This document shows, piece after piece, positions 35,533 to 44,818 of a DNA stretch of 64,000 nt (the stretch's first letter is position 1; each line of letters opens with the position of its first letter). The notes below the pieces were generated by a model that had not been told where the DNA came from, did not search any database, and was given only the letters and a program-made list of their open reading frames with translations. The DNA comes from JAWUWD01 sp034112085 (GTDB taxonomy: Bacteria; Bacteroidota; Bacteroidia; Cytophagales; Cyclobacteriaceae), in assembly GCA_034112085.1 (NCBI GenBank), contig JAWUWD010000016.1, positions 19,729 to 83,728 of the forward strand, written 5' to 3'. Both the position numbers and the translations under genes were made by a program.

Positions 35533-36579
35533 ATGAAATTATCAGCATTCAAGTATGATTTACCGGTAGGTCATTTAGCCATGTATCCGGCTGAAAACAG
35601 AGATGAGTCTCGACTAATGGTAGTTCACAAGGACACAGGAAAGATCGAACACAAAATCTTCAAAGATGTTGTGGACTATTTCGATGAAGGTGATGTCATG
35701 ATCATGAACAACACCAAAGTATTCCCTGCAAGATTGTTTGGAAACAAAGAAAAGACGGGTGCTCAGATCGAAGTTTTCCTATTGAGAGAGCTTAATAAAG
35801 AGCTTCACCTTTGGGATGTACTTGTAGACCCAGCTAGAAAAATAAGAGTAGGAAATAAATTGTACTTTGGAGATAGTGACTTGATTGCAGAAGTGATCGA
35901 CAACACCACTTCAAGAGGGCGTACGATTAGATTCTTATTTGATGGAACAGATGAAGAATTCTACAAATCGATAGATATGTTGGGAGAAACACCTCTTCCT
36001 AAGCATATTGATCGTAAGGCAGAAGCTTCTGACAAGGAGAGATTCCAAACTATATATGCTAAGCATACAGGAGCGGTTGCCGCACCAACAGCTGGACTTC
36101 ACTTTACTCCACACTTACTTAAGAAACTTGAGATCAAAGGAATAGAGTTTGATCCTATTACTTTACACATTGGGCTAGGCACATTTCGCCCAGTAGATGT
36201 TGAAGATCTTACTAAGCATAAAATGGATTCTGAGAACTACAGTATTCCAGAAAACACTGCTGACGTAGTAAATAAAGCTCTAGATGCTAAAAGACGAGTT
36301 TGTGCAGTAGGAACAACTTCTATGCGTACACTTGAATCTTCAGTATCTGCACATGGCAGACTAAAGCCAAGTGAAGGATGGACAGACAGATTTATCTTTC
36401 CTCCTTACGAGTTCAAGATATGTAATGCAATGATCACGAACTTCCACCTACCTGAGTCAACTTTATTGATGATGGCTTCGGCATTTGGAGGATACGACTT
36501 GATCAAAGAAGCTTATCAAGTAGCTATCAAGGAAGATTACAAATTCTTTAGTTATGGTGACGCAATGCTCATTATCTAA
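35533..36579 (+). CDS. queA: S-adenosylmethionine:tRNA ribosyltransferase-isomerase
   Basis: Forms epoxyqueuosine on tRNA by moving the ribose of SAM. 348 aa. It shows the QueA series of motifs: YDLPVGHLAMYPAENRDESRLM, MIMNNTKVFPARLFG, EVFLLREL, GETPLPKHIDR, RFQTIYAKHTGAVAAPTAGL with HFTP, LHIGLGTFRPV, and AVGTTSMRTLES near residue 260. ATG at 35533. The downstream terminator makes it a single-gene unit. No tgt or queG is in the window. Confidence 0.96.
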   Translation: MKLSAFKYDLPVGHLAMYPAENRDESRLMVVHKDTGKIEHKIFKDVVDYFDEGDVMIMNNTKVFPARLFGNKEKTGAQIEVFLLRELNKELHLWDVLVDPARKIRVGNKLYFGDSDLIAEVIDNTTSRGRTIRFLFDGTDEEFYKSIDMLGETPLPKHIDRKAEASDKERFQTIYAKHTGAVAAPTAGLHFTPHLLKKLEIKGIEFDPITLHIGLGTFRPVDVEDLTKHKMDSENYSIPENTADVVNKALDAKRRVCAVGTTSMRTLESSVSAHGRLKPSEGWTDRFIFPPYEFKICNAMITNFHLPESTLLMMASAFGGYDLIKEAYQVAIKEDYKFFSYGDAMLII

Positions 36580-36599
36580 GGAAAAATAATTAACATTTT

Positions 36600-36630
36600 A
36601 AAACCCTGACATTAATTTGTCAGGGTTTTT
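36600..36630 (+). terminator. rho-independent terminator of queA
   Basis: A perfect 12-bp stem AAAACCCTGACA / TGTCAGGGTTTT with loop TTAATT and a T-run. The T-run ends 12 nt before the ispD ATG. Confidence 0.92.
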
Positions 36631-36642
36631 TATTTTTACAGC

Positions 36643-37302
36643 ATGAGTGAATATGTAATAATCGTAGCGGGAGGTATTGGAACACGAATGAAATCAAACA
36701 TTCCAAAGCAATTTCTCTTACTGAATGGGTTGCCGATTCTCATGCATACTATTACTGCATTCAAAGACTACCGCATTACACTGGTCTTACCTGAAGATCA
36801 ACATTCTTATTGGCAGGGATTATGCAAACAGCACAACTTCAATTACGCTCATGACATCATATCTGGTGGAGTGACTAGGTTTCAGTCGGTATCTAATGGA
36901 TTGAAGAACATCCCTGATGAAGGTAAAGTAGCTATCCATGATGGCGTCAGACCATTGGTTACAAAAGACATCATCAAAAATTCATTTGAATTAGCTGGAG
37001 AGCATGGCAATGCAATCACAGCTATCCCTCTCAAAGATTCTATCAGGAAAGTTTCAATCAAATCGAATAAAGCAGTTGACAGAACTAATTATCGCCTGAT
37101 CCAGACACCTCAAACCTTCGATATTACGCTAATTAAAAAGGCTTATCAAACAACAGAATCAAGTCTATTCACCGATGATGCAAGTGTTTTAGAAAAGGAT
37201 GGTCACAAAATTCATCTATTCGAAGGAAGCCCAAGAAATATTAAAATCACCACTCCAGAGGACATCAAAATCGCTGAGGCTTTGATTGGTATTGAGAATT
37301 AA
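36643..37302 (+). CDS. ispD: 2-C-methyl-D-erythritol 4-phosphate cytidylyltransferase
   Basis: Third step of the MEP isoprenoid pathway. 219 aa: VIIVAGGIGTRMKSNIPKQF (CTP-binding loop with Arg and Lys), SGGVTRFQSVSNGL near residue 80, AIHDGVRPLV near 103, TAIPLKDSIRK near 127, QTPQTFD near 157, FTDDASVLE near 180, and KITTPEDI at the end. The start is directly behind the queA terminator, as waaA lies behind the peroxiredoxin terminator. IspF is not fused and not adjacent. Confidence 0.95.
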   Translation: MSEYVIIVAGGIGTRMKSNIPKQFLLLNGLPILMHTITAFKDYRITLVLPEDQHSYWQGLCKQHNFNYAHDIISGGVTRFQSVSNGLKNIPDEGKVAIHDGVRPLVTKDIIKNSFELAGEHGNAITAIPLKDSIRKVSIKSNKAVDRTNYRLIQTPQTFDITLIKKAYQTTESSLFTDDASVLEKDGHKIHLFEGSPRNIKITTPEDIKIAEALIGIEN

Positions 37303-37340
37303 CTCAAAGTATTAAATTCAGAGTTAGCTATTTAAATAAA

Positions 37341-37371
37341 AAAGCCACTATAGCTTTCGCATAATGGCTTT
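37341..37371. terminator. terminator between ispD and the DUF2795 gene
   Basis: Stem AAAGCCACTAT / ATAATGGCTTT (one mismatch) with loop AGCTTTCGC. A-rich upstream, so in the minus direction the stem is followed by a T-run; likely works for the DUF2795 gene and weakly for ispD. Confidence 0.7.
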
Positions 37372-37400
37372 CATTATATTCTTTGATTAGGAGATTTTAC

Positions 37401-37622
37401 CTAATACTCGTCTTCATTAAAAAAGAAGTCATCCTTGGTCGGATAATCCGGCCAAATCTCTTCGATACTCTCGAATGGATGCCCATCATCTTCTAATTCT
37501 TGAAGATTCTCTACAACCTCTAATGGTGCACCTGATCTAATAGAGAAATCTATCAATTCATCTTTACTTGCCGGCCAAGGCGCATCTTCTAGGTATGAAG
37601 CTAATTCTAATGTCCAGTACAT
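37401..37622 (-). CDS. DUF2795 small acidic protein
   Basis: 73 aa, very acidic: MYWTLELASYLEDAPWPASK, then DELIDFSIRSGAPLEVVENLQEL, and a C-terminus DYPTKDDFFFNEDEY. This composition matches the DUF2795 family, which is strongly conserved and often abundant in Bacteroidota; its function is unknown. The sequence suggests a mostly helical cytosolic protein. It is preceded by a strong Shine-Dalgarno site and a good TTTG/TAnnTTTG promoter, both unusual together here, implying high expression. Confidence 0.88.
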   Translation of the reverse strand: MYWTLELASYLEDAPWPASKDELIDFSIRSGAPLEVVENLQELEDDGHPFESIEEIWPDYPTKDDFFFNEDEY

Positions 37623-37625
37623 GGT

Positions 37626-37633
37626 TCCTCCTT
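37626..37633 (-). promoter_or_regulatory. strong Shine-Dalgarno site of the DUF2795 gene
   Basis: The minus strand reads AAAGGAGGAACC immediately before the ATG, a near-perfect anti-16S match at suitable spacing. Most genes in this window have no such site. Confidence 0.75.
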
Positions 37634-37660
37634 TATTTTATTCGTATGCTAATATTCGTG

Positions 37661-37690
37661 CAAAAATAGAATTTAAAAACATAAAACAAA
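37661..37690 (-). promoter_or_regulatory. promoter of the DUF2795 gene
   Basis: On the minus strand TTTG (37690-37687), an 18-nt gap, then TATTTTTG (37668-37661), matching the Bacteroidota consensus. Leader about 32 nt. Confidence 0.65.
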
Positions 37691-37845
37691 CACTTACCTT
37701 ATAAATTATATCACTTCAAAACATATTTCCTCAAAAAATCTTAAAGTTATAATTTGATCATGGCTGTTTTATATACTATATGGATACTTTTAGCTACATT
37801 TAATACACAATTTAGGCTAACCAATAATTAAATAATATTCACCAA

Positions 37846-39528
37846 ATGAGTGACGAAAAAATAATCTTTTCAATGTCTGGAGTGACTAAAGTATTCCCTC
37901 CGAGTAAGCAAGTTCTTAAAAACATACATTTATCATTTTTCTATGGTGCCAAGATAGGCGTCCTCGGTCTTAACGGATCTGGTAAGTCATCACTATTAAA
38001 AATAATCGCAGGGATCGATAAAGAATTTAGAGGCGAAGTAGTCTCTGATCAGAGTTTCTCAGTAGGGATGCTAGAACAAGAACCTCAGCTTGATCCAGAA
38101 AAAACGGTCAAGCAAATAGTAGAAGAAGGCGTGAAAGACATCACTGATCTTCTTCAAGAATTTGAAGACATTAATCTCAAATTTGGAGAGCCCGAGATAC
38201 TTGACAATCCTGACGCGATGGATAAGCTTATCACAAAGCAAGGCGAAGTTCAAGAAAAACTGGACCACCTTGGCGCCTGGGAGCTGGATAACAAGCTAGA
38301 GCAGGCAATGGATGCACTTCGAACACCTCCGAGTGATGCATTGATCAAGAACTTATCTGGTGGTGAGAAAAGAAGAGTAGCGCTTTGTAGACTGCTATTA
38401 GAAAAGCCTGATGTGCTTCTACTTGATGAACCTACCAACCACTTGGATGCTGAGTCGGTTCATTGGTTGGAGCAACACTTGCAAAGATATGAAGGAACTG
38501 TCATCGCGGTAACTCACGATCGTTACTTCTTAGATAACGTTGCTGGTTGGATATTAGAACTGGACAGAGGTGAAGGTATTCCTTGGAAAGGCAACTATTC
38601 TTCTTGGTTAGATCAGAAGTCTAAACGTCTTGCTCAAGAAGAAAAGACAGAATCTAAAAGACAAAAAACACTTGAAAGAGAACTTGACTGGGTGCGTATG
38701 TCTCCAAAAGGAAGACATGCCAAATCAAAAGCTAGAATCACAGCTTATGACAACTTGGTAGGAGAAGAAGGCAAGAAGAAAGAAGAGAAACTTGAATTAT
38801 ATATTCCAGCGGGACCAAGACTAGGATCAAAAGTGATCGAAGCCCATGGAGTATCTAAGTCCTTTGGTGACAAACTTTTATATGAAAACCTAGACTTCAA
38901 CCTTCCTCAAGGTGGAATAGTTGGAATAATCGGCCCCAATGGTGCTGGTAAAACCACCCTCTTCAAAATGATCACTGGTAAGGAACAACCTGACTCAGGA
39001 ACTTTTGAGGTAGGTCCTACAGTGGATTATGCCTATGTAGATCAAGAACATGACAATCTTGATCCTGAAAAAACCGTTTGGGAGGCGATAACTGATGGCA
39101 ATGAGCTCATTGAGATGGGTGGCAAACAGCTTAACTCTAGAGCCTATGTAAGTAAGTTCAACTTCGGTGGTGGAGACCAGCAAAAGAAGGTCGGTGTGCT
39201 TTCAGGTGGTGAGCGTAACAGAGTGCATCTGGCTATTGCCTTGAAACAAGGAGCCAACTTACTTCTACTAGATGAACCTACCAATGATCTTGATATAAAC
39301 ACGCTTCGAGCGTTGGAAGAAGGATTAGAAAACTTTGGTGGGTGTGCTGTTGTGATTTCTCACGATAGATGGTTCTTAGATAGAATTTGCACACATATTC
39401 TAGCCTTTGAAGGTGATTCGCAAGTCTTCTGGTTTGAAGGTAACTGCTCTGAATATGAAGAAAATAAGAAACAACGACTTGGAGATACTGGTCCGACCAG
39501 AATCAAATACAAAAAGTTGATGAAGTAA
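37846..39528 (+). CDS. ettA: energy-dependent translational throttle protein EttA (ABC-F)
   Basis: Ribosome-bound ABC-F ATPase, not a transporter. 560 aa with two ABC domains. Domain 1: Walker A GLNGSGKSS at 41-49, LSGGEKRR, LLLDEPTNHLDAESV. An arm/linker with basic helices is at about 240-330 (SPKGRHAKSKARI). Domain 2: GPNGAGKTT, LSGGERNR, LLLDEPTNDLDINTL. There are no TM segments. The length and the SKARITAYDNL linker match EttA rather than Uup. The gene stands alone, with its own terminator. Confidence 0.94.
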   Translation: MSDEKIIFSMSGVTKVFPPSKQVLKNIHLSFFYGAKIGVLGLNGSGKSSLLKIIAGIDKEFRGEVVSDQSFSVGMLEQEPQLDPEKTVKQIVEEGVKDITDLLQEFEDINLKFGEPEILDNPDAMDKLITKQGEVQEKLDHLGAWELDNKLEQAMDALRTPPSDALIKNLSGGEKRRVALCRLLLEKPDVLLLDEPTNHLDAESVHWLEQHLQRYEGTVIAVTHDRYFLDNVAGWILELDRGEGIPWKGNYSSWLDQKSKRLAQEEKTESKRQKTLERELDWVRMSPKGRHAKSKARITAYDNLVGEEGKKKEEKLELYIPAGPRLGSKVIEAHGVSKSFGDKLLYENLDFNLPQGGIVGIIGPNGAGKTTLFKMITGKEQPDSGTFEVGPTVDYAYVDQEHDNLDPEKTVWEAITDGNELIEMGGKQLNSRAYVSKFNFGGGDQQKKVGVLSGGERNRVHLAIALKQGANLLLLDEPTNDLDINTLRALEEGLENFGGCAVVISHDRWFLDRICTHILAFEGDSQVFWFEGNCSEYEENKKQRLGDTGPTRIKYKKLMK

Positions 39529-39531
39529 ATG

Positions 39532-39564
39532 AAATGAGGCTGTGAAATCAGCCTCATTTTTCTT
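39532..39564 (+). terminator. rho-independent terminator of ettA
   Basis: An 11-bp stem AAATGAGGCTG / CAGCCTCATTT with loop TGAAAT, followed by T-rich DNA, 3 nt after the ettA stop. Confidence 0.9.
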
Positions 39565-39582
39565 TCAAGACAGTTGACCATA

Positions 39583-40080
39583 ATGAAAATACTCTATCTC
39601 GTCCGTCATGCAAAATCCAGTTGGAAGTTCCCTGAACTTTCGGATCATGATCGTCCACTCAACAAACGAGGGAAAAGAGATGCTCCAGATATGGCAAATA
39701 GATTAAAGTCAAAAGGAGTATTGCCGGATACATTGATCTCTAGCACGGCCAATCGTGCATACACTACTGCTCAAAATATCGCCAAAGGAATAGGCTTTTC
39801 AGCAGCTGAAATCATCCCTAATAGTGATCTATTTCACGCGGAGTCAAGCGAAATTATCGAGGTAATTCAAGGCATCAATAATACTCATGAATCAGCCATG
39901 ATCTTTGGACACAATCCTGGATTCACGACAACAGCCAATAGATTGATAAATTTAGGGATTGACAATATCCCTACTTGCGGAGTGCTAGTTATCAGTTTTG
40001 CAGTTGATAGCTGGTCAGAGATTGATTCTAATAAAGGAGAGTTAGTGTTCTATGATTACCCGAAGAAAGTAATTCTCTAA
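39583..40080 (+). CDS. SixA-type histidine phosphatase
   Basis: 165 aa, histidine-phosphatase (phosphoglycerate-mutase) superfamily. LVRHAKSSWKFPELSDHDRPLNKRG at the N-terminus carries the catalytic RH, ISSTANRAYTTAQNI the second Arg, and FGHNPGFTT the second catalytic His. SixA acts on phospho-His of phosphorelay or PTS proteins in E. coli; the target here is unknown. An in-frame TTG at 39574 exists, but ATG 39583 begins at MKILYLVRHA. Confidence 0.9.
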   Translation: MKILYLVRHAKSSWKFPELSDHDRPLNKRGKRDAPDMANRLKSKGVLPDTLISSTANRAYTTAQNIAKGIGFSAAEIIPNSDLFHAESSEIIEVIQGINNTHESAMIFGHNPGFTTTANRLINLGIDNIPTCGVLVISFAVDSWSEIDSNKGELVFYDYPKKVIL

Positions 40081-40084
40081 TAAA

Positions 40085-40507
40085 TCAATTGCATAGCAGA
40101 AGCATCTTATCGATGTTGGCAATCCTTGTCATTCTGTCGAAAGGGACCGTTTGAGAAATATTATCCGATATTTCAAACATCTGAAGTATTTTCAAAAGCA
40201 CTTTTTTTGCTTCAGACTTATCACTTTCTAATTTATATTTAGCCATTTCGATCAAATAATCGGTCACCAAATCAATATGTTCAGCATTTAATTTCAATTC
40301 AGACAAATAAATACTGGATTCTTCAATGCTTAGGTTTAGCAGTTTTTCAATTTCCAAATCTAACTTCTCAGCAAAATTTTCATTTGAAACCTCAATCCCT
40401 TCTTCGATTTTCCCATTCGATTTCATTCCAAAAAACTCAGCAAGGATTTTCCCCAAAACTTTTCCGAGTTGCTCAATTTGATCTTTTATTAAATCTCTCT
40501 GCTCCAT
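40085..40507 (-). CDS. conserved hypothetical protein, 140 aa
   Basis: Family not recognised by name. All-helical, acidic and cytosolic: MEQRDLIKDQIEQLGKVLGK, ILAEFFGMKSNG, then leucine-rich amphipathic helices (LDLEIEKLLNLS, HIDLVTDYLIEMAKYKL, AKKVLLKILQMFE), ending in DKMLLLCN. Similar short helical proteins occur in Cytophagia. Downstream of hslU on the same strand (19-nt gap), so probably co-transcribed. Convergent with the sixA-like gene (4-nt gap). Confidence 0.65.
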   Translation of the reverse strand: MEQRDLIKDQIEQLGKVLGKILAEFFGMKSNGKIEEGIEVSNENFAEKLDLEIEKLLNLSIEESSIYLSELKLNAEHIDLVTDYLIEMAKYKLESDKSEAKKVLLKILQMFEISDNISQTVPFDRMTRIANIDKMLLLCN

Positions 40508-40526
40508 CCAACGTCAATTTGTGCTT

Positions 40527-41933
40527 TTATAAAATATATTCACTCAAGTCCTTATTCTTGACTGTGCTATCCAATTTCTCATTGACCATCTCTTTGGTAA
40601 CAGAAATCTTTGCATTGGCACTAATCACATCTGGCACATCGAATAGAAACTCGTTGAGTAATAGGCTCATGACTGTGTGAAGTCTTCTAGCTCCAATGTT
40701 TTCAACTTCTGTATTGATCTTAAAAGCCGTAGCGGCTAGTTCTTCCAGTGCTTCATCTGTAAACTCAAGTGACACCTCCTCTGCTGCAAACAAAGCTTCG
40801 TACTGCTTTGTAAGTGCATTCTTTGGCTCCTTTAAGATTTGATAGAAATCATCCTTAGTCAAGTTGTCAAGCTCTACTCTGATTGGGAACCTTCCTTGAA
40901 GTTCTGGAATCAAATCTGAGGGCTTAGCAACATGAAATGCTCCAGCAGCCATAAAGAGGATATGGTCTGTTTTGATCACACCATATTTCGTAGTAACAGC
41001 ACTCCCTTCCACTATAGGAAGCAAGTCTCTTTGTACACCTTCTCTACTCACATCAGCTCCTCCACTCTTTCGAGATCCAGAAGCAATTTTATCTATCTCA
41101 TCAATAAATATAATACCAGTATCCTCCGCCTTTCTGATCGCCTCTTCCTTCACCTCATCCATATCGATAAGCTTATGAGATTCTTCCTCCATCAAGAGCT
41201 TACGTGCATCAGCAATAGTAACTTTACGCTTCTTGTTCTTCTTAGGCATCATGTTGCCCAACATTTCCTGCATATTAATCATAGAAGACTCGTCTATCAT
41301 ACCACCACCGATCATACCGACTCCACCAGAAGAAGGTTGCTTGACATCTATATCTATCTTGCGATCTTCAAGCTCTCCATTTTTGATCTTCTCTCTGAAT
41401 CTATCTCGTGTTCTTTCATTGAGCTCCTGCTCATTATCAGGAGTTTCTCCATTGCCCAAAGTGACACCAGTCGGTGTATTGACTACATTTGCTGATGTCG
41501 TCTTCATTGGTGGAATTAACGCATCCAATATGATGTCTTCCACTATCTGAGCAGCGCGCTCCTTTACCTCCTCTTTTTTGGTAGTTTTCACCAAGTCAAC
41601 AGACTGAGCGACTAAGTCTCTCACCATGCTTTCAACATCTCTACCGACATATCCCACTTCTGTGAATTTAGATGCCTCCACTTTCGTAAATGGTGCATTA
41701 GCTATTTTGGCAAGTCTTCGAGCTATCTCTGTCTTTCCAACACCAGTAGCCCCGATCATCAGAATATTGTTAGGCACAATTTCCTTCTGCATGTCTGATT
41801 CTACACTCATTCTTCTCCACCTATTTCTAAGGGCAATAGCTACATTACGTTTAGCATCATTCTGACCGATGATGTACTTATCCAGTTCAGAAACTATCTG
41901 CCTCGGTGTCAAATATGTTTTGTTATCTATCAT
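40527..41933 (-). CDS. hslU: ATP-dependent protease ATPase subunit HslU
   Basis: AAA+ unfoldase of the HslUV protease. 468 aa: TPRQIVSELDKYIIGQNDAK, Walker A GATGVGKTE at 61-68, KVEASKFTEVGYVGRDVESM pore region, a long I-domain (about 115-250, Gly/Met-rich MIGGGMIDESSMINM), Walker B GIIFIDEIDKIA, and ELQGRFPIRVEL. The C-terminus ends DLSEYIL, the tail that docks into HslV. No hslV is next to it here, so the peptidase must be encoded elsewhere. It lies 56 nt after valS on the same strand. Confidence 0.95.
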   Translation of the reverse strand: MIDNKTYLTPRQIVSELDKYIIGQNDAKRNVAIALRNRWRRMSVESDMQKEIVPNNILMIGATGVGKTEIARRLAKIANAPFTKVEASKFTEVGYVGRDVESMVRDLVAQSVDLVKTTKKEEVKERAAQIVEDIILDALIPPMKTTSANVVNTPTGVTLGNGETPDNEQELNERTRDRFREKIKNGELEDRKIDIDVKQPSSGGVGMIGGGMIDESSMINMQEMLGNMMPKKNKKRKVTIADARKLLMEEESHKLIDMDEVKEEAIRKAEDTGIIFIDEIDKIASGSRKSGGADVSREGVQRDLLPIVEGSAVTTKYGVIKTDHILFMAAGAFHVAKPSDLIPELQGRFPIRVELDNLTKDDFYQILKEPKNALTKQYEALFAAEEVSLEFTDEALEELAATAFKINTEVENIGARRLHTVMSLLLNEFLFDVPDVISANAKISVTKEMVNEKLDSTVKNKDLSEYIL

Positions 41934-41989
41934 TGTGCTCTATCTCTTAATACGATTCTAGTTCAACGGAACTCTTAAACTTCAATCAA

Positions 41990-44617
41990 CTATAAACTTG
42001 CCAAGCTCTCTTCCAACGCTTTGATTTTCGCTTCGGCATCTGCTTTTTTCTGCTGTTCCATAGCCACAACTTTCTCTGGTGCACTACTTACAAAACGCTC
42101 ATTGCTCAGTTTCTTATTAACTCCAATTAAGAACCCTTTTGCATGATCAAGCTCTTTTTGTAATTCTTCTTTTTCTGCAACAACATCTATTTGTCCTTCC
42201 AAAGGAATAAAGTATTCATCTCCTTTGAGCACGAAACTCACCGCTTGATCAACTTTAGTCTCAGTAGAAGCAATATCTGTCACATTTGCCAATTTCTTAA
42301 TGATGGCCTCGAATGAGGAGTATTTACCAAAATCATCCGTTTTTATGAATAAGTTCATTGCCGTCTTAGGCGATATTCCTTTGGTATTTCTAATATTTCT
42401 AATGTTCGAAACTACTTCAAATGCGAGATCGGCACCATTGATCATTGTTTGATCAAAAGGCAACGCTTTTGGCCATTCAGCGATCACTACACAATCTCTC
42501 TCCTCTCTTTCAGTGATATTCTGCCAGATCTCCTCTGAGATAAATGGCATAAATGGATGAATCAACTTCATCAATCTCTCGAAAAAGACAATAGTAGCAT
42601 CATAAGTCGCTCTATCAACCGGCTTTTGATAATCAGGCTTGATCATCTCCAAGTACCAAGAACAGAAGTCATCCCAGACCAACTTGTACACGCCCATCAA
42701 AGCATCTGATAACCTGAACTTCTCGAAGTGATCTTCAAGCTCAGTTAGTACTTGATTGTATCTAGCATCAAACCAATGAATAGCTGTTTCGTTATGAGCT
42801 CCAGAAAGTGATTCATCTATCTCCCATCCTTTTACCAAGCGGAAGGCATTCCATATTTTGTTTGCAAAATTTCTCCCTTGCTCACATTGTTTATCATCAA
42901 ACAGCAGGTCATTGCCCGCTGCCGCACTTAACAACATTCCTACTCTCACGCCATCAGCACCATAGTCATCGATGAGCTTCAAGGCATCTGGAGAATTCCC
43001 CAATTGCTTGGACATTTTTCTACGTTGCTTATCTCTCACCATTCCTGTGAAATACACTTTGCTAAATGGCATATCACCATTAAATTCATATCCAGAAATA
43101 ATCATTCTTGCTACCCAAAAGAAGATAATATCCCAACCCGTCACCAATACAGATGTTGGGTAATAGTAATTCATTTCTTCATTGTTTGGATTCTCAAATC
43201 CATCAAATACAGAAATCGGTAATAACCAGCTGCTGAACCAGGTATCCACAACATCTTCATCTTGTTTAAGATCAGCAAGTGTGAGTTGATCATTCCCAGA
43301 ATCTTTCTGAGCGATAGCCAATGCCTCTTCTTTGGTAGCTGCTACCGCAACTTGATTGTCTCCATAGTAGAATGCTGGAATTTGCTGACCCCACCACAAT
43401 TGTCTAGAGATCGGCCAATCCCTTATATTTTCTAACCAGTGCTTGTAGGTGTTTTTGAATTTAGACGGATAAAACTGAATGTTATCATTCATTACATTCT
43501 CCATCGCAGGACCTACGATCTTTTGCATATCAACAAACCACTGTAAAGACAACTTAGGTTCTATTACCGTGTCAGGATTCCTTTCAGAAAAACCCACTTT
43601 ATGTCTTAAGTTCTCAGTTTTCACTAAGATCTCCATTTCTTTCAATTCCTTAGATATCTGCTTTCGTGCTACTTCACGGTCAAGTCCTACATAGAATTGT
43701 GCAGCTTCAGACAAGGTGCCATCATCATTCAGGATATCTATCGTTTCTAAGTTATGCTTCTGACCCAAATCATAATCATTGGTATCATGCGCTGGTGTTA
43801 CTTTCAAGCACCCTGTACCAAATTCGATATCAACATATTCATCCTCGATAATCGGAATCTCTCTATTCACTAATGGAACGATCACTTTCTTCCCTTTCAG
43901 ATGTTGGAATCGTTCATCAGTTGGATTGATACAAATAGCGGTATCCCCCAATATAGTTTCTGGCCGTGTGGTAGCGATTGTCACATACTCATCGCTGTCC
44001 ACTATTTTATATTTCACATAATAAAGAGCCGCATCTACTTCCTTGTAGATTACCTCCTCATTGGATACGGTAGTTTTAGCTTTAGGATCCCAGTTGACCA
44101 TCTTCAAGTCACGGTAGAGATATCCTTTGTTGTACATATCCATGAATACCTTAACAACAGCTTCAGAGTTTTTCTTTTCCATCGTAAAGAAGGTTCTGTC
44201 CCAATCACATGAGGCACCCAACTTCTTGAGTTGATTAAGAATAATCCCTCCAAACTCATCTTTCCATTCATGTGCATGCTCCAAAAACTCTTCCCTAGTA
44301 AGATCAGCTTTAGTAATGCCTCGCTCACGCAACCTGCCTACAACTTTTGCTTCTGTAGCAATCGAAGCATGATCCGTTCCAGGCACCCAACAAGCCTCTT
44401 TGCCTTCCATTCTTGCCTTACGAATAAGTACATCTTGAATGGTAATATTAAGCATATGTCCCATATGCAAAATCCCCGTCACGTTTGGAGGTGGCATCAA
44501 GACTGTGAAAGGCTCTTTATCTGGGTTGACAGATGATTTGAAAAAATCATTGTCCATCCATTGTTTGTACCTTTTCTCCTCTACTGATGCTGAGTTATAT
44601 TTTGCTGAAAGAGACAT
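41990..44617 (-). CDS. valS: valyl-tRNA synthetase
   Basis: Class I aminoacyl-tRNA synthetase. 875 aa: PPPNVTGILHMGHMLN (HIGH motif as HMGH) near 43-56, GTDHASIATEAKV, the CP1 editing domain (TTRPETILGDTAI, TPAHDTNDYDLG), the KMSKQ loop (KMSKQLGNSPD) near 535, an anticodon-binding domain, and a C-terminal coiled coil (KEELQKELDHAKGFLIGVNK onward) ending EESLASL. A TAATTTTG -7 box sits at 44654-44661 on this strand, giving a ~30-nt leader. Confidence 0.97.
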   Translation of the reverse strand: MSLSAKYNSASVEEKRYKQWMDNDFFKSSVNPDKEPFTVLMPPPNVTGILHMGHMLNITIQDVLIRKARMEGKEACWVPGTDHASIATEAKVVGRLRERGITKADLTREEFLEHAHEWKDEFGGIILNQLKKLGASCDWDRTFFTMEKKNSEAVVKVFMDMYNKGYLYRDLKMVNWDPKAKTTVSNEEVIYKEVDAALYYVKYKIVDSDEYVTIATTRPETILGDTAICINPTDERFQHLKGKKVIVPLVNREIPIIEDEYVDIEFGTGCLKVTPAHDTNDYDLGQKHNLETIDILNDDGTLSEAAQFYVGLDREVARKQISKELKEMEILVKTENLRHKVGFSERNPDTVIEPKLSLQWFVDMQKIVGPAMENVMNDNIQFYPSKFKNTYKHWLENIRDWPISRQLWWGQQIPAFYYGDNQVAVAATKEEALAIAQKDSGNDQLTLADLKQDEDVVDTWFSSWLLPISVFDGFENPNNEEMNYYYPTSVLVTGWDIIFFWVARMIISGYEFNGDMPFSKVYFTGMVRDKQRRKMSKQLGNSPDALKLIDDYGADGVRVGMLLSAAAGNDLLFDDKQCEQGRNFANKIWNAFRLVKGWEIDESLSGAHNETAIHWFDARYNQVLTELEDHFEKFRLSDALMGVYKLVWDDFCSWYLEMIKPDYQKPVDRATYDATIVFFERLMKLIHPFMPFISEEIWQNITEREERDCVVIAEWPKALPFDQTMINGADLAFEVVSNIRNIRNTKGISPKTAMNLFIKTDDFGKYSSFEAIIKKLANVTDIASTETKVDQAVSFVLKGDEYFIPLEGQIDVVAEKEELQKELDHAKGFLIGVNKKLSNERFVSSAPEKVVAMEQQKKADAEAKIKALEESLASL

Positions 44618-44653
44618 GCGATTATGCTAATTATATTGTTCAAATAAAGTCCG

Positions 44654-44661
44654 CAAAATTA
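44654..44661 (-). promoter_or_regulatory. -7 box upstream of valS
   Basis: TAATTTTG on the minus strand fits TAnnTTTG; no -33 TTG at the expected distance. Confidence 0.45.
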
Positions 44662-44818
44662 ATGGATTTAAAGGATAAAATATAGCTAGATGAATAATAT
44701 CGACCTGTACGACTTACTTATATAGCTTACATTACTCATTGCTAATATTGGTGAGACATTTTTATGAAAATGTTGTTATTCAGACATCCTCATTCGAGGC
44801 TTTCAATATATTTGTGCC

